Assembly (NCBI GenBank): GCA_027577595.1
Contig: JANBRJ010000019.1
Location: forward strand, 159,977-223,976
DNA: 64,000 nucleotides
Direction: 5' to 3'
Source of the DNA: Coemansia sp. RSA 487
Lineage: Eukaryota > Kickxellomycota > Kickxellomycetes > Kickxellales > Kickxellaceae
Positions 1 through 11,294 of this stretch are shown in pieces (within the stretch, counting starts at the first letter, position 1; each line of letters opens with the position of its first letter). The translations under genes were made by a program, and so were the position numbers. Below the pieces are notes generated by a model. The model was given only the letters and a program-made list of their open reading frames with translations, had not been told where the DNA came from and made no database searches.

Positions 1-353
1 GGCGCCAGCACACCAAGAGTCATCATGTACATCTCGTGCAACTCGGGCTGCGGCATCCGTGGGTCATAGAACCTCGTGGCCGAGTCGGCAAACCCCAATG
101 GTTGTTTGCGGCACGCGATTGTGCCCACGCACGCTCCCTGATACACTGCTAGCTGCGCAAACTGCCCAGGCTGCGTCAGGCTCTTGTAGTAGCTGCTGCT
201 GTACCGGACGGGGAACAGCACCGAGTTCAGGTTACGCACCTTGCTAACAGTGTCCGAGCTCACTTGTATAAACTCCACAGGGTTTCCGTTTTCTGTCGTC
301 ACTGCGCCAAGCCCCACAGGAATGCCGTTACTGTTGCTCTCCGTGCAATTCAT
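1..353 (-). CDS. NAA50: N-alpha-acetyltransferase 50 (GNAT family), N-terminal part
   Basis: The minus strand opens at an ATG at 353 and reads without stop off the left edge, giving 117 residues. The stretch VRNLNSVLFPV followed by YSSSYYK and, at the edge, MYMMTLGVLAP matches the start of NAA50, whose family has RLNQVIFPVSYND and YIMTLGCLAPYRR at the same spacing. NAA50 acetylates N-terminal methionines as part of the ribosome-associated NatE complex. An in-frame TAA lies upstream, so this ATG is the only start in this exon. The N-terminal extension of about 35 residues is longer than in animals. The acetyl-CoA loop and C-terminus are outside the window. Confidence 0.85.
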   Translation of the reverse strand, partial: MNCTESNSNGIPVGLGAVTTENGNPVEFIQVSSDTVSKVRNLNSVLFPVRYSSSYYKSLTQPGQFAQLAVYQGACVGTIACRKQPLGFADSATRFYDPRMPQPELHEMYMMTLGVLA

Positions 354-1081
354 TATTTCGTGCCAGCCCAGGAAACGCTGGGATTTGTGTATTTTTTAAA
401 AGTACAAATAAAAGGAATGTGAATAGACAAGCAATTAACAGAAAGTTGGTTGTAGCGAGAAAAAGCAAAGAGAAAGGATTAGGCCAAGGGTATAGTGGGT
501 GCGCAAAAAAAGTGAGAGCCTGGGCTTGTCCACTTATTAATTTCACGACAATCGAGTGCAATGCTTTTAGACAATATGAAAAGTTGGCTAGGATGTTCTT
601 GTCAAAACGCAGGAAATATATTGCTAATCCGCGCATTTATAAGAAAACCTTTGCTTTGTCTTACAACACATCCAGCATGTTTGCTCATGCACACGTTGCA
701 CTTGACTATCGGCTGAACAAAATGTCATGTATAAATTTTCTGTATATTATTTCAGTACGGCACGCCGTCCTCCTATAATGGAGATAGCAAGAAAGCAAAC
801 AAGAACCACATCCACAACAGTTGTCAGAAAATTTCAACAAACGATATAACACTACTGGATCGTCCCCATAAAAGTCTTACAATTACCGAAATTGATCTCA
901 TCTGTATATGCGTTTAGCACAGAGCCGCACTTTTATGCAGATAAACTCTTTACTCTTACTGATGTGGTTTGTGTTTTTTTAATACTCCTTTTTATTTTAT
1001 ACTCTTCATTTAGTACTATTCATTAAACCTCCCTGTAGACACAGCCTACATCGCTTGTAAAAACTAAACCCAATATTGGAA
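354..1081. other. Intergenic, divergent promoter NAA50/cyclin
   Basis: This AT-rich stretch separates two divergently read genes and must hold both promoters. A 119-codon open frame on the plus strand at 419-778 has no recognisable domain and poor composition, so I do not call it a gene. I see no RNA gene or repeat. Confidence 0.5.
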
Positions 1082-2179
1082 ATGTCCACAGCCGCTACAC
1101 GCCACGGCATTTCTGGCAATAACAGCAGCGGCAGCAGCAGTAGACATACTTATATGTCGTCTAGCTACATTTTAGCACAGCTGACAAACACGCCGTCAAT
1201 ATCAAACAGCCATGCGACACATACTAGCAACAAAAACAACAACAGCGAAGGCAGTATCCAGCCGCGCGCCGATCAGCAAGAGATCTTTGACAACCCAGCA
1301 ATGCAGACAGCCACAAAGTGCTGCATTTTTATCAAAGAAATCTCTCGAAAGCTTGGATTCCCTGCGCGCACAGCCAGCACTGCACAGCTACTGGTCTACC
1401 GGACATATATATACCGTCCGTCCACGCGTATAGGGAGCACCGACATGGCCACTGCATGCTTGTTTGTTGCGTCAAAGATGGAGGAGACGATCAAAAAGCT
1501 GCGCGATATAATTGCACATTCGTACGTTATTTTATCCAAGCCGCAGTCCAGTGATCCAAAGCAAGTACCGTCGGCTGTCGTCGACAAGATGCGGCCCAGC
1601 ATCATGAATGCTGAACAGCTTATATTAGAAGCTATTGGCTACGACTTTCGCACATCGCACACCCACTTGTTGTTTGTAAAGCTTGCAAAAATGGCTGGAC
1701 TAGAAAGAAAGTCGGGCATTGCTGCTTTGGGCTGGGCCATTCTTTCAGACGCATACTTCACAACATTGCCTGTACAGTATCCATCAGCCGTGATATCTGC
1801 CGGATCGTTGTGCCTAGCATGGTGTGTAGCTACGGACGAGCCCAAGGACACATGTGTTTCTATCCGCCGTTTGTTTACATCAAATGATGCAAGTGGCAAC
1901 GGCAACCATACGAACGGATATCCGGAGTCCCCAAAAACGGAACCCAAGCGGCCTCTATCGCTTGCATTGACAAAGGATAATGAATGGTGGGTTGGTTTTG
2001 GTGTTTCTACAAGTGATATCCAGAGCTTTGTCAAGCAGATGGTCGACTTTTACTTGCTATTCTTCAACAGCACAATGGCCACCGCAGAGTACCTCGAACG
2101 GCACAAGTACGGCATTCCCAGTAAAGACATGGCTCAAAAGATTGCACAATGGCGAATGAAGATATCAGATAATTCTTGA
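1082..2179 (+). CDS. Cyclin K/T-like cyclin (Ctk2-type, CTD kinase subunit)
   Basis: A 365-residue protein with the two-fold cyclin box. After a Ser/Asn-rich N-terminal tail of about 65 residues comes the motif AATKCCIFIKEISRKLGFP-like helix, then TDMATACLFVASKMEET followed by KKLRDII, the signature of transcriptional cyclins (K, T, L, C). LILEAIGYDFRTSHTH begins the second half of the fold. Such cyclins activate CDK9/CDK12-type kinases that phosphorylate the RNA polymerase II C-terminal domain. The compact single-domain form and the sequence fit Ctk2/cyclin K best; cyclin T (Bur2-like) is the alternative. The start at 1082 is the first ATG; a near-cognate TTG lies six bases upstream. Confidence 0.8.
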   Translation: MSTAATRHGISGNNSSGSSSRHTYMSSSYILAQLTNTPSISNSHATHTSNKNNNSEGSIQPRADQQEIFDNPAMQTATKCCIFIKEISRKLGFPARTASTAQLLVYRTYIYRPSTRIGSTDMATACLFVASKMEETIKKLRDIIAHSYVILSKPQSSDPKQVPSAVVDKMRPSIMNAEQLILEAIGYDFRTSHTHLLFVKLAKMAGLERKSGIAALGWAILSDAYFTTLPVQYPSAVISAGSLCLAWCVATDEPKDTCVSIRRLFTSNDASGNGNHTNGYPESPKTEPKRPLSLALTKDNEWWVGFGVSTSDIQSFVKQMVDFYLLFFNSTMATAEYLERHKYGIPSKDMAQKIAQWRMKISDNS

Positions 2180-2384
2180 AAAAGTCTTTATTTTTTCTTG
2201 GCTACTTGCACATTGCAGTATAGAAAAATTGCAAGTTCGAATGTAAAGTATAAGCTTTTGCCACGCGTCAAATAAATTACCAAGCAGAAAAAAAAAAGAA
2301 AATGGCGACGGGTAAGCTAATGTTGAATAGGGGAGAAATATACATAGTATAGCAGCAATGATATACTGGGTTTTTTTGTAACCC

Positions 2385-3512
2385 TTAGTAAGGATTGCGT
2401 TGGTAGTGGTTGTACTGCTGAAAAGGTCGGCGTTTGCGACGGATCTTTGACTGTACAAAAGCGGGGTTCGAAATGAAAACGATCAACAAGAGTATGCCAA
2501 CACTATCGTTTGAATAGTCACGAACCGATCTGGACCATTTTGCCTCTGGATATGCGTAAACGACAATCTGACCAAGCCCAGTTGCCAAGTGTGCAAGCAG
2601 ATTGATCAATGGGTACAGTGCAAGATAGTAGATTGATCGAGACACCTTGCGGCCGTAGTAGAGGCGATCGAGGGAGTCTGGACTGCTAGGAACAGCAGTT
2701 GTATCTGACTGTTGGCCTCTGCTACGCATTCCAAATTGCCATCTAGGTGACGATGATGCCATTGTATCACCACCAACATCCCTTGCTGCTATGTGTGCTG
2801 CCATACCTTGATGGTACCCAGAAGACCCGCTTGGCCACGAGTCGTTTGCATTGTTCACCATATTTTCGACGGACTGGCAGCTGCTGTCGGTCATTGGTAA
2901 GACCAGCTCGTCGATTTCGCGTCTTAGGCTGCGCCATTCGCGGATTGTCCGCCAGACCCCGGCGCCAACAAGAGCAACAGAAGCCAAGGAACAAATAACA
3001 ATGACAATCGACAGAGTTATAATATGGTAGTGGCGCTGGGACCAGTTTCCGCGGACAATGTACAAATGGTTCTCGCCAAGCTGGCCTGGCCAAGCCAAAA
3101 TAGGCATCGAGATGACAAAAGAGAGAAACAGCGACAATGGAATGTAGAGCTGGTGCAGGCGGCGGGCAGAGCGGTAATGCAAGGCAAAGTTTAACAAAAG
3201 GTCTATGCAGAACGCCGTTATCAGGAAAAAGTAAACAAACGGCAGAAACGAGATATCTAGAAACCCGTACATTATTCGCACATACACTTGGTTTTCTCGA
3301 ACGTGTTGCGGTAAGTGTGTAAAGAATATGTCCAGGTAGCTGATGCAGCGGTTTGCTGTTACCGCAGCCGCCATTGCAAGATTCAACTGCAGGAACATGC
3401 TAAAAACCCAGCCGTTGAATCTGACCAGATATACGATTATTAGACATTGCGCGACCGAGCAGACTATTGAGGTGCCGCAGAATATGCTGTCGACGAGTTC
3501 CTGCGTCTGCAT
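2385..3512 (-). CDS. Seven-transmembrane receptor-like protein (fungal GPCR-like)
   Basis: The 375-residue product has seven hydrophobic segments, roughly residues 8-30, 36-60, 80-110, 124-143, 163-187, 293-320 and 338-352, with a very short N-terminus outside. A long Ser-rich third cytoplasmic loop (about 190-290) is predicted between helices five and six, the usual place for G-protein and kinase contact. The motif NPAFV in helix seven resembles the NPxxY-type ending seen in many receptors. The ligand cannot be told. No enzyme motif is visible. I infer a plasma-membrane sensor similar to Git3/cAMP-receptor-like fungal GPCRs; another seven-helix family remains possible. Confidence 0.65.
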   Translation of the reverse strand: MQTQELVDSIFCGTSIVCSVAQCLIIVYLVRFNGWVFSMFLQLNLAMAAAVTANRCISYLDIFFTHLPQHVRENQVYVRIMYGFLDISFLPFVYFFLITAFCIDLLLNFALHYRSARRLHQLYIPLSLFLSFVISMPILAWPGQLGENHLYIVRGNWSQRHYHIITLSIVIVICSLASVALVGAGVWRTIREWRSLRREIDELVLPMTDSSCQSVENMVNNANDSWPSGSSGYHQGMAAHIAARDVGGDTMASSSPRWQFGMRSRGQQSDTTAVPSSPDSLDRLYYGRKVSRSIYYLALYPLINLLAHLATGLGQIVVYAYPEAKWSRSVRDYSNDSVGILLLIVFISNPAFVQSKIRRKRRPFQQYNHYQRNPY

Positions 3513-6500
3513 GCTGAAAAGAGAGAATGGAAAGTGCTCGCTTCAGTACATTTCACCTGACGTCGTATTTGTGGAGGTGGAAGAGCTTTTTGCTTTTTGA
3601 CCCGCTTCTCTTTTTCTGGCTCCCTCCTAGGCTGCCTGAGTGCTGCTTCCTCAAGCTCTGTATCCTTGCTGTGATTCAGATATATAGATGTTTTGGTGGC
3701 GCTAATATATTTCGCCCTATTTGATATATCTGTTATTTGTAACCGTAACGTATCTGTGGACTATGTTGGATGTACACGGATCCTCGTGTATGTTCAAGAA
3801 ATAAAAGGAGAAATAATGTAGGCTAAATAATGAAAACCGCAAGATAAAGTAAAAAAAGGTGGTAACAAAAAGGGCTGGATATATTTTATAAACAAAACTG
3901 GAATAGCAAGATTTGGAAACAAATGGACGGTTACTGCATTCCCCTGAACGATAGAAACAAAGAGACAAGGAACGTCTGAACAAAGAGGGACAAGGTGGTG
4001 AAAGACAAATGAGTAAGCGCGTGCCCTTGCTTGTTTACAAAATGCACGCCCAAAAGACAAGAGAAAACTGGTTGATAAGCCTTACTCGGCTACGCAATGC
4101 CCTTGCTTCAAATCATTAAAACGGAAACAAGCCGGGACAGTTTAGAATTAAAAAGGAGCGTGGAGGATAAAAGCGGAAAGATATGTCGTTTGAATAAATA
4201 GTCGGCAAGGTGCTGGAAAGTAGACTTGGTTTATGGCGCTGGTTAGAACCTATTTATTTATTTTTTGTTTTGGATAGAGGTGGCGGTGACAATTCAAGTA
4301 TGCTATACAATTTGGGGGACTGCAATGATAATTAGCGCCCATCAAAAGCGACTGCACAAAGAAATAAAAATAGGTAACAAAATAGGTAAAACGGCGGGAT
4401 TGTTTCCTTTTGTTTATGTTGGCGTCGGCTCAAAATAATCAAGAGAAAGAATGGATTCCGGGTGTAGAATGTTTGGAGGTCCAGAAAAATAAAACAGAAA
4501 AGCATCGGCTGAAACGGATTCACCTGTCTTTATCATGCGCTTTTAACATCGACTTCGGCAAGCTTGGAACCGCTGGCACCAAAGGCAAGGCGTCGCCCTC
4601 CGGATGGGGGAATGGACGGATAATGAGAGGGGAGGGGCCCGGCTAGATGCTAGCCGCGACCTGAGAGTGACATTTACTACATCCCTCTTTCTCAAGCTAG
4701 CCGCAGTCTTGGCCATCGCTCAAGAGCAATATGCCTTGAGAAGTCGTCTTCCCTCTCCAATTGTTCTCCCACTGCGAAAGCGCTTTGTTCTGGCTTCTCC
4801 CTCCCCCTCTTTCGGCATGTGCGAGTTTGGACAACAACAATGTGAGCGCGCGTCTTGACGCCATGAATTTTCTATTTGCTTCCAAATGCCTCCGCATTGC
4901 GACTCCTCCCTTCTCCCCTCCCCTGTGTTCTTCTCTTGCCGCTCAATCGCATCTCCACCCATCGGCTGGTCAGCTGCAGGCAGCACCCCCGCTGGATTCT
5001 ATATTTTGTCTGTTTCCTGGGTCCAGAAAGGCCATTTTATCCACTCATCATATGCACCAGCTTCATCCATGCACTGAAAGCATATAGGCGGACAAGTGCT
5101 GGCACCAAATGCGTATCTGCACTGCGAAGCGCGCAATGCAGGTGCTGGTGTTAGCAATAAAGCAGCTATCTCCACTGCTTGTTCCCTGCATTAGCCTGTG
5201 TATTATTTTTTTACTCAAAGAGCTGTAGTGCAGGAGCTGCACTGAGTTGACCTCATGAATGGATACTGTGATGTTGCTTTTTTCCTTTGCAACAATGCCT
5301 CTCTACACCTCCACTCGCATCCCCACTTTCTGTTGCATCTTGGTCAATATAAAGGTAATGCTAGGAGTAAATAGACATGATCAACCACTCCCAAAACGGA
5401 AAATGTCTAAACCATTGTTTCTGCCTACTTTGAGTTGGTTGCCAATGGTGTTGCCTTTTCACATATAAAAATGCTGCTCATCCCAGCCTATTTTTATTTC
5501 ATGGTTTGCTCTTGAGAGCAGAAATCAATCGTTGCTCTTTATCTACTTGTTCAGATGCAGGCATCTTTATACTTGTGTTATCTTGCATATAAGACTATAT
5601 GATGGAAGCAGCTTGTCCCTACCTGCATATATGTGTCGGTATTTTAGGTTGACACATGGTCGGCTGATTGCACAAGAAATTCAAATATACTTTTTTCTCG
5701 AGTGCAAGTTCAATACCATTTCGTCATTTGTTGGAAGACTTTTCCTCACTACGTCAGACGCAGGTATCAGCAGTATGAGCGCCACCCAATATTCCAAGCA
5801 GAAAAATAAAACCAAAGTGTTCTGCAGGATGTGTCTACGTTTAATTAACTACTCGTCATCCTTTATCAACAGCGCTGCTCCTTTTTTGCTTTGCCTTTCA
5901 GACTTCATTGTTCAAATCTTGCTCATACATTCTTTTACACAATGCCTTTATTCCTTTTATTTCCCACGTGCGTGGTCGCTGAATGAAATAAAACTAACAT
6001 TCTATTATACTATCGACCAGTGGTTTCTTTCCCGGTAACCAGCTGTCCATAACGAAAAAGGGACTTGAGAGTTGTGATAGCCGTGGGTTATGGCATGTTA
6101 TATATTTAAAAGTATTCCCATCCTCCACAGCCGCTCTTTATCAACCTCTTGTTTAGACTAAAATGTCGCTCGTATCGACAATAGCTCACTAGTCTTGGTC
6201 TATAGTTTTCTTGATCAAATTTATGGACAAATCGTGGCTGTCTACTTTTTTGGATGTAAAAATGTATAATACGATCAGATGCATTCACTTTTACTCTGTA
6301 ATTTTCTATTATTGCCTTTTGTCGTTCGTTCTCTACAATACTCCTCTTATCGCGCACATAGCTTTCTTTTTGTGTTTATTTTCAGCAACAATAGAATTTG
6401 TTCAATCCCTACCAGGAACAAAAGCAAGAACAGGCATTATTATAAAAAGGTACAATCGTAACCTGCTCAGACTTTAGGTTACAACAGCTTGATACTTTCC

Positions 6501-6922
6501 ATGTTGTGGCACAACATCATCAACAATAGCCCATTTATCGAAGCTGCTGTGGCTTGCAATTGGTTTATCGTAAACAAGCATACAACAAGGGTTACAGTGT
6601 TCTCGAGTTATATAAAACAATTGCACGATTTGGTGATTCATTTTGTCAATAAAACCAAAACATAAAAGTGCTCTGTCCTATTATTTGTGTTTTCTAAAGG
6701 TTTTTGTAATCCACAACAATTGGCATTGATAACACTATGGCAACCGATTTGTATCCAAAATATATCGAGATCCGCCATTATTTCGTTTTTATACAAGCTC
6801 TTGATTTTTAGGCAACAATTGACTGCGATCCAATCCATTTTTAAAATATAGTACAGCATATTTACCAATGTCGTTAATATAGTTGACGGTAAAAGCAAAA
6901 CTAATGAAGGATGGGAAATAAA
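3513..6922. other. Gene-poor 3.4-kb stretch
   Basis: No recognisable gene was found here. It holds the promoter of the receptor-like gene (left end) and the 3' end of the subtilase transcript (right end). Most is AT-rich, but about 4540-5060 is GC-richer and locally looks like coding sequence without a long frame. The 168-codon open stretch at 5532-6038 begins at a TTG, is low in complexity and is probably chance. I see no tRNA B-box-like motif. Confidence 0.4.
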
Positions 6923-9562
6923 CTACGCGATCGTAAACTCTTGGGATTCCCAGACGTGGAAGTCGTCAGAGTTGTTGGCATCGCCCAACGGACGGAGGAA
7001 GGCAGCGTGAACATGATACTTTCCAGCTGGTGCTTGGACTGGGTTGGTGAGCTCCTCATCAGTAAATACAGTGCCGTTTATAGGTATTGGTAATGCTGGA
7101 AGGGTGCATAGTGGGCATGTGTGTGGTACATACTTCATGTATCCGGTAGGTAGGTATCCAACTGCCTTGTTTGTAGAATCAATGAGCTGAATGATACCAA
7201 GAGGAGATGGTACCGCCATACTGAATAGCGCGAAAACCGTCACTTCGCCTGTAATAACAAGTGTTGCCGGATCAAACGGTTCGCTATCTCCACTGCCAAT
7301 CATGGGGTATCCACTGTCAGGAGGCGCAAGCACATCCAGCTTGGAATAGTCACCGTGGAGTCCCGCATAAGGAACGCTGTATACGCTGGTGCTCGTTTCA
7401 CTGCCCCACTGCAACTTAAAATCGATCATGCCACCAAAGAACCATCCGTTAGTATCGTTTAGAGCCACAGGTGCAATTATGTTAATCGTATACTCTTGTG
7501 TCTGTCCAGCAGGAACAGTTGCCGGCGCGTCATAAAGCTGGATTGTAGGTAAGGTGTTGTCGGATCCACCTATCAAACCGTTACCACCAAAAGCCAAAGG
7601 CGTATATGCAATGCTGCCGTTAGGATAGTACAAGGAGAGCGATGCAGAGCCACTGTTATCGATAGAAACGTGCATATCATTGGACTTGTCAGTGTTTGTC
7701 AACGAAATGGCGCGTGCGGACCAGCGTGTGTCGCCAAGCGACGTGCCGGCGCGACTAGTCAACAGTCCTTGTGTTGTGCTGTTGATTGATATTCTAGGCG
7801 GATCAATCGTTGCCCTGGACTTGACTGCATCGTATACGTTGATGAGACCGGAGCCACCCTTGTATGGATGCTCGACAATTCCAGTGCTAGAGTTTACAAG
7901 AGGTTTTGCCGTTATCGAAATAATTTCGTCGACTTCGCTAACAGACAAACTTGGACGCGCTTCCTTGAGTAAAGCAACAGCCCCAGCAACATACGGACAG
8001 GCCATTGATGTTCCTGAAAACACAAAATAGCTGCCAAGCTTAGTGGGGAAGGTAGAGTAGATGTTGCCGCCAGGGGCCAGGACATGAGGGGTGATCTCGA
8101 GGTGCGGATCTGGCCCCATGGAACTAAAATATGATAGCTGACCAGCCTCGCTCGGAGCCGGAATATCAAAGGGTTTGGACGTTGGCCCCTTGATTGTGGC
8201 GGGGCCAGCTGCAATGGTGTCCATAATAAGGTTTCCATCCTCTGTTGTCACGCTGATAAACGACGCTTTTATTCCCTCCAATGTTGGATAATAAAGGCCA
8301 GGCTGCGAGTTGATCAGGATCATGCCTGCCGCACCGGCCACATCAAGTGCTTTTGCCACCACCCTGAAGCTACAACTGGTTGACCTAGTATAAACTGCAA
8401 CCTTTCCAGTTAAGTCCTCCTCAACAATGGCGCAATCTGTTTTGTTGGCAGTGAATGTTGGTGCGACAAGTGGAGTCTCTGAATCAAACTTAAACACGCG
8501 GCCGAGAGATGTGGACAATGTGGTTATTACGGAATTGGATGAGGCTGAGTTCGACACCGACACCTCCATAACCGTATAGTTCCAGCTGCTAACAGATCCA
8601 ACACTAATAACACCATTTGCCACTGCAGGTGCACTGGCTGTGAATAATCCACCTTTGCCGTCATTTCCCGCCGCCGCAACAACTACCGTACCCTTACTTG
8701 CAAGGCTGGCAGCTGCCACCGATATAGGTTCATCAGGCCAGCTGTCACCACCGAGAGAAAGGCTAATGATGTCCGATTTGTCGCTGAATGCCATCTCAAA
8801 CGCCTTTATCAGCACTTCGTCAGAAGTACCACTTGCTCCGCTGGCAGCCGGGCAACCGAAAACGCGGTACATTCCTAGAGTCACGTTTGGGGCAACTCCG
8901 CGAACGTTTGGCCCTTGCCCAGCAATAATTCCAGAGACATGTGTTCCGTGGCCCACACAGTCCATAGGGTCTGGTCCTGGGTTGGTGTCAGTGTTTCCTA
9001 TGGGAGGGTTAAAGTCGTCGCCTACAAGATCCGAGCCATACTGCCACATGCACCCCTCGGTCTTCCAGCAGCCACCGAGCTCTGGGTGGGTGTAGTCGAC
9101 ACCCGTGTCGACAATCCCGATGTGGACACCCTTTCCAGAAAGCCCAAGTTCCTCGACTGCCCTCTCTACCCCCGTGGGCTTGTGCAAATACGGGTCTGGA
9201 GCGCCGCTGCTTTTACCACATTGGCTGGCGATAGTGTAGTGTCTTACCGGCCATACGCGCTTGACCTTTTCGACGCTAGCCAACTGGAGTGGGTCAATCG
9301 AATCGTCCGTTCTAACAGATATGCCGTGAAATACCTCACTGTACTGGTGGTTAACATCGACTCCAGACATGGCGTGATAATGGTTGGCATGGTTGTCTGG
9401 CGCATCATCCTCAAACTGGATAATGTAAGAACCAGGGCTAGTATTCACGTGCGATGGATAGGTGTAAATCCTCTTGCGTATCTCACGGGTCGAAATGGAG
9501 CTTGCACTTGCAACTCCAAAGAGAGCGGCCAGCAGGACGCTTCCAAAACCAACGTCCTTCAT
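6923..9562 (-). CDS. Secreted subtilisin-family serine protease with PA domain
   Basis: The 879-residue protein starts with a signal peptide (hydrophobic core VLLAALFGVASA, about residues 9-20) and an inhibitor-type propeptide to about 110. The peptidase S8 catalytic triad is Asp152 (VDTGVDYTHPE), His206 (GHGTHVSG) and Ser519 (SGTSMACPYVAG), with oxyanion Asn300 (AAAGND). A protease-associated domain is inserted between Asn and Ser (about 350-450, KALDVAGAAGMILIN). A C-terminal beta-rich region (about 590-879) resembles the Fn3-like segment of pyrolysin/C5a-peptidase-type subtilases. It is likely exported and active on proteins in the medium or cell wall. All catalytic residues are present; no introns are needed. 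Confidence 0.92.
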   Translation of the reverse strand: MKDVGFGSVLLAALFGVASASSISTREIRKRIYTYPSHVNTSPGSYIIQFEDDAPDNHANHYHAMSGVDVNHQYSEVFHGISVRTDDSIDPLQLASVEKVKRVWPVRHYTIASQCGKSSGAPDPYLHKPTGVERAVEELGLSGKGVHIGIVDTGVDYTHPELGGCWKTEGCMWQYGSDLVGDDFNPPIGNTDTNPGPDPMDCVGHGTHVSGIIAGQGPNVRGVAPNVTLGMYRVFGCPAASGASGTSDEVLIKAFEMAFSDKSDIISLSLGGDSWPDEPISVAAASLASKGTVVVAAAGNDGKGGLFTASAPAVANGVISVGSVSSWNYTVMEVSVSNSASSNSVITTLSTSLGRVFKFDSETPLVAPTFTANKTDCAIVEEDLTGKVAVYTRSTSCSFRVVAKALDVAGAAGMILINSQPGLYYPTLEGIKASFISVTTEDGNLIMDTIAAGPATIKGPTSKPFDIPAPSEAGQLSYFSSMGPDPHLEITPHVLAPGGNIYSTFPTKLGSYFVFSGTSMACPYVAGAVALLKEARPSLSVSEVDEIISITAKPLVNSSTGIVEHPYKGGSGLINVYDAVKSRATIDPPRISINSTTQGLLTSRAGTSLGDTRWSARAISLTNTDKSNDMHVSIDNSGSASLSLYYPNGSIAYTPLAFGGNGLIGGSDNTLPTIQLYDAPATVPAGQTQEYTINIIAPVALNDTNGWFFGGMIDFKLQWGSETSTSVYSVPYAGLHGDYSKLDVLAPPDSGYPMIGSGDSEPFDPATLVITGEVTVFALFSMAVPSPLGIIQLIDSTNKAVGYLPTGYMKYVPHTCPLCTLPALPIPINGTVFTDEELTNPVQAPAGKYHVHAAFLRPLGDANNSDDFHVWESQEFTIA

Positions 9563-10823
9563 AGCAGAGTAGTTTGGTAAGTGAATAAATGAATATCTAT
9601 GCCTCTTTTGACTTCAAGCGGTAGCACTACACGAATTAAACAATGTGGTTGGAAAGTAAATATAAACACGATTGTTCTAGGACCTGCTATCGTGTAATGG
9701 AGCTAAGATGCAATATCATGATATCTTGTTCAATAGACAAAAACTTACAATTTGAACACAGTGAAATCAATAAAAAAAAGTAATAATAATACTAAAGTAC
9801 ATGTGAAGAGTTTGCAATTGAAAAGAAACAAAAATGGAAGATAAAGGAGCCGGTTCTGAAAGTTCTTGGATCCATGTATAATTATTTGTTTCTGTGAGAA
9901 AAATGGACGCTGTTGAGCTTTTATACATACCCATGATTGCGTTCGTTTCTTTAGAATTGTTGGAGGCCCCATGCTATTTCCATTCTCAGCAATTCGACAT
10001 TTGGATGCAATAGCTGTCTTTCATCTCATGATACATGTATTTTGCGATTTGGCTAAACCCCAGCTCAAGTTTGACAAGTTATGCAGAAAGTTCATCGGCT
10101 TTGCATAGAATGTATGCAGCGCTGCCAACATAAACAAACACACATGTAGGATATATTATATTATAAACTGCTGTTTTTAGTTTACTGTCGCCAATCACAA
10201 AAATAAAGTGCGTGCCTGGTGCACATCCCACACGAGTAGTTGAGATTTGAAAGACAAAAAGTCCCTAAATATGTACCAATTACGTAATTTCACACAATCA
10301 ATTGTATACAGATTTCGTTTATTGTAGATTTGTCTTATGTTATCAGTGCTGCTTTGAAGGGTTGCATATTAAAATCAAAGCAGATATTTTAGGATCTACA
10401 TCTTTCACAGCAAAAAAAAACTTTGCGAAAAGTATCCATGCGTTTTGACAATGGTTGAAAAGGAAACAGTAGTGTTGATTTCCTTTACAATTTTTTGACA
10501 GCGCTCAATAAATGCAAAGATGGTGCATTTGTTTTCAGATTCTTGTCAAAACTGTTCTTGGAAAGATACAAAGCTTACCGGAGTTCCGGCCCGTGATATT
10601 TATAGTTTTTCTTCAAATTTGACGAGGGTATATTTCAAGAAAATAACTGCAAAAAACAAACCGTCGATTGCCACTTGTCCAAAAATAAATGTGTTGTGGA
10701 ATATCTGTTGATGCCATCCATAATTGGCTAATATTTACAAGGGTGGGTAAGCGGAGAACATTTGGCGATCATTGTACCAAAGTCTAATTAATATCCTGGA
10801 ATTATAATAGTATTATTTTGAAT
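9563..10823. other. Intergenic, divergent promoter subtilase/CENP-X
   Basis: About 1.26 kb of AT-rich sequence between divergent genes. Only short open frames without domain signatures are present. I see no RNA gene, repeat or mobile-element end. Confidence 0.5.
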
Positions 10824-11250
10824 ATGAGCGAAATAAAAATAAAGCCAGTATGTAATTGCGAATAAAATGGCCATACTGTCCTTTGCACGCGTTCAGTATA
10901 CTAACAACACGATAGATATATTAACAACTGTAGGAGACCGTTGAAGCCATATTTAAGAGCGTGTGGGAAAAATCTAATACATCCAGTAAGTTTTACTCTG
11001 CAATAAATGCCAGTTACCAGCTCTCTATTTGTCTATGTTCATTTTTAAAATGACTAATATAAATCGATTTTTTTTATCAATTGTTGTAGTTCGCGGAGAT
11101 GCACTGGAGCTGTCAGCCGATTTCCTTCTTCTTCTTGCCAAGGAGGCTATTAACCGTGCCAAAGCCAAGCGGGCAGAATTCGGCGGAGACAAGCAGGTGG
11201 ATGAGTCAGATCTTGAGAAAATTCTTGCTCAGCTTTTACTAGATTTTTGA
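10824..11250 (+). CDS. CENPX: CENP-X / MHF2 histone-fold protein, three exons
   Basis: Three short exons give a 78-residue protein: 10824-10847, 10934-10985 and 11090-11250. Donors are GTATGT and GTAAGT, acceptors CTGTAG and TTGTAG, with ACTAAC and GACTAAT branch-like sequences inside the introns. The joined reading passes from KPETVEAIFKSVWEK through SNTSIRGDALELSADFLLLL to LEKILAQLLLDF at the C-terminus, matching CENP-X (VSGDALQLMVELL, LEKVLPQLLLDF). CENP-X pairs with CENP-S (MHF1) as a histone-fold tetramer that works with FANCM/Fml1 in fork repair and in the kinetochore CCAN. The length equals the fungal family. Only the third exon is long enough to be seen as an ordinary open frame. Confidence 0.88.
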
Positions 11251-11294
11251 CTAGCACCGTAACTCAATTTATATATATTTAAAAAGCATGCGTT

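Noticed and set aside
419-778. 119-codon reading between NAA50 and the cyclin gene
   Set aside because: No domain, unlikely composition, lies in a divergent promoter.
5532-6038. 168-codon reading in the gene-poor region
   Set aside because: Starts at TTG, low complexity, Phe/Tyr/Leu-rich from AT-rich DNA; no motif.
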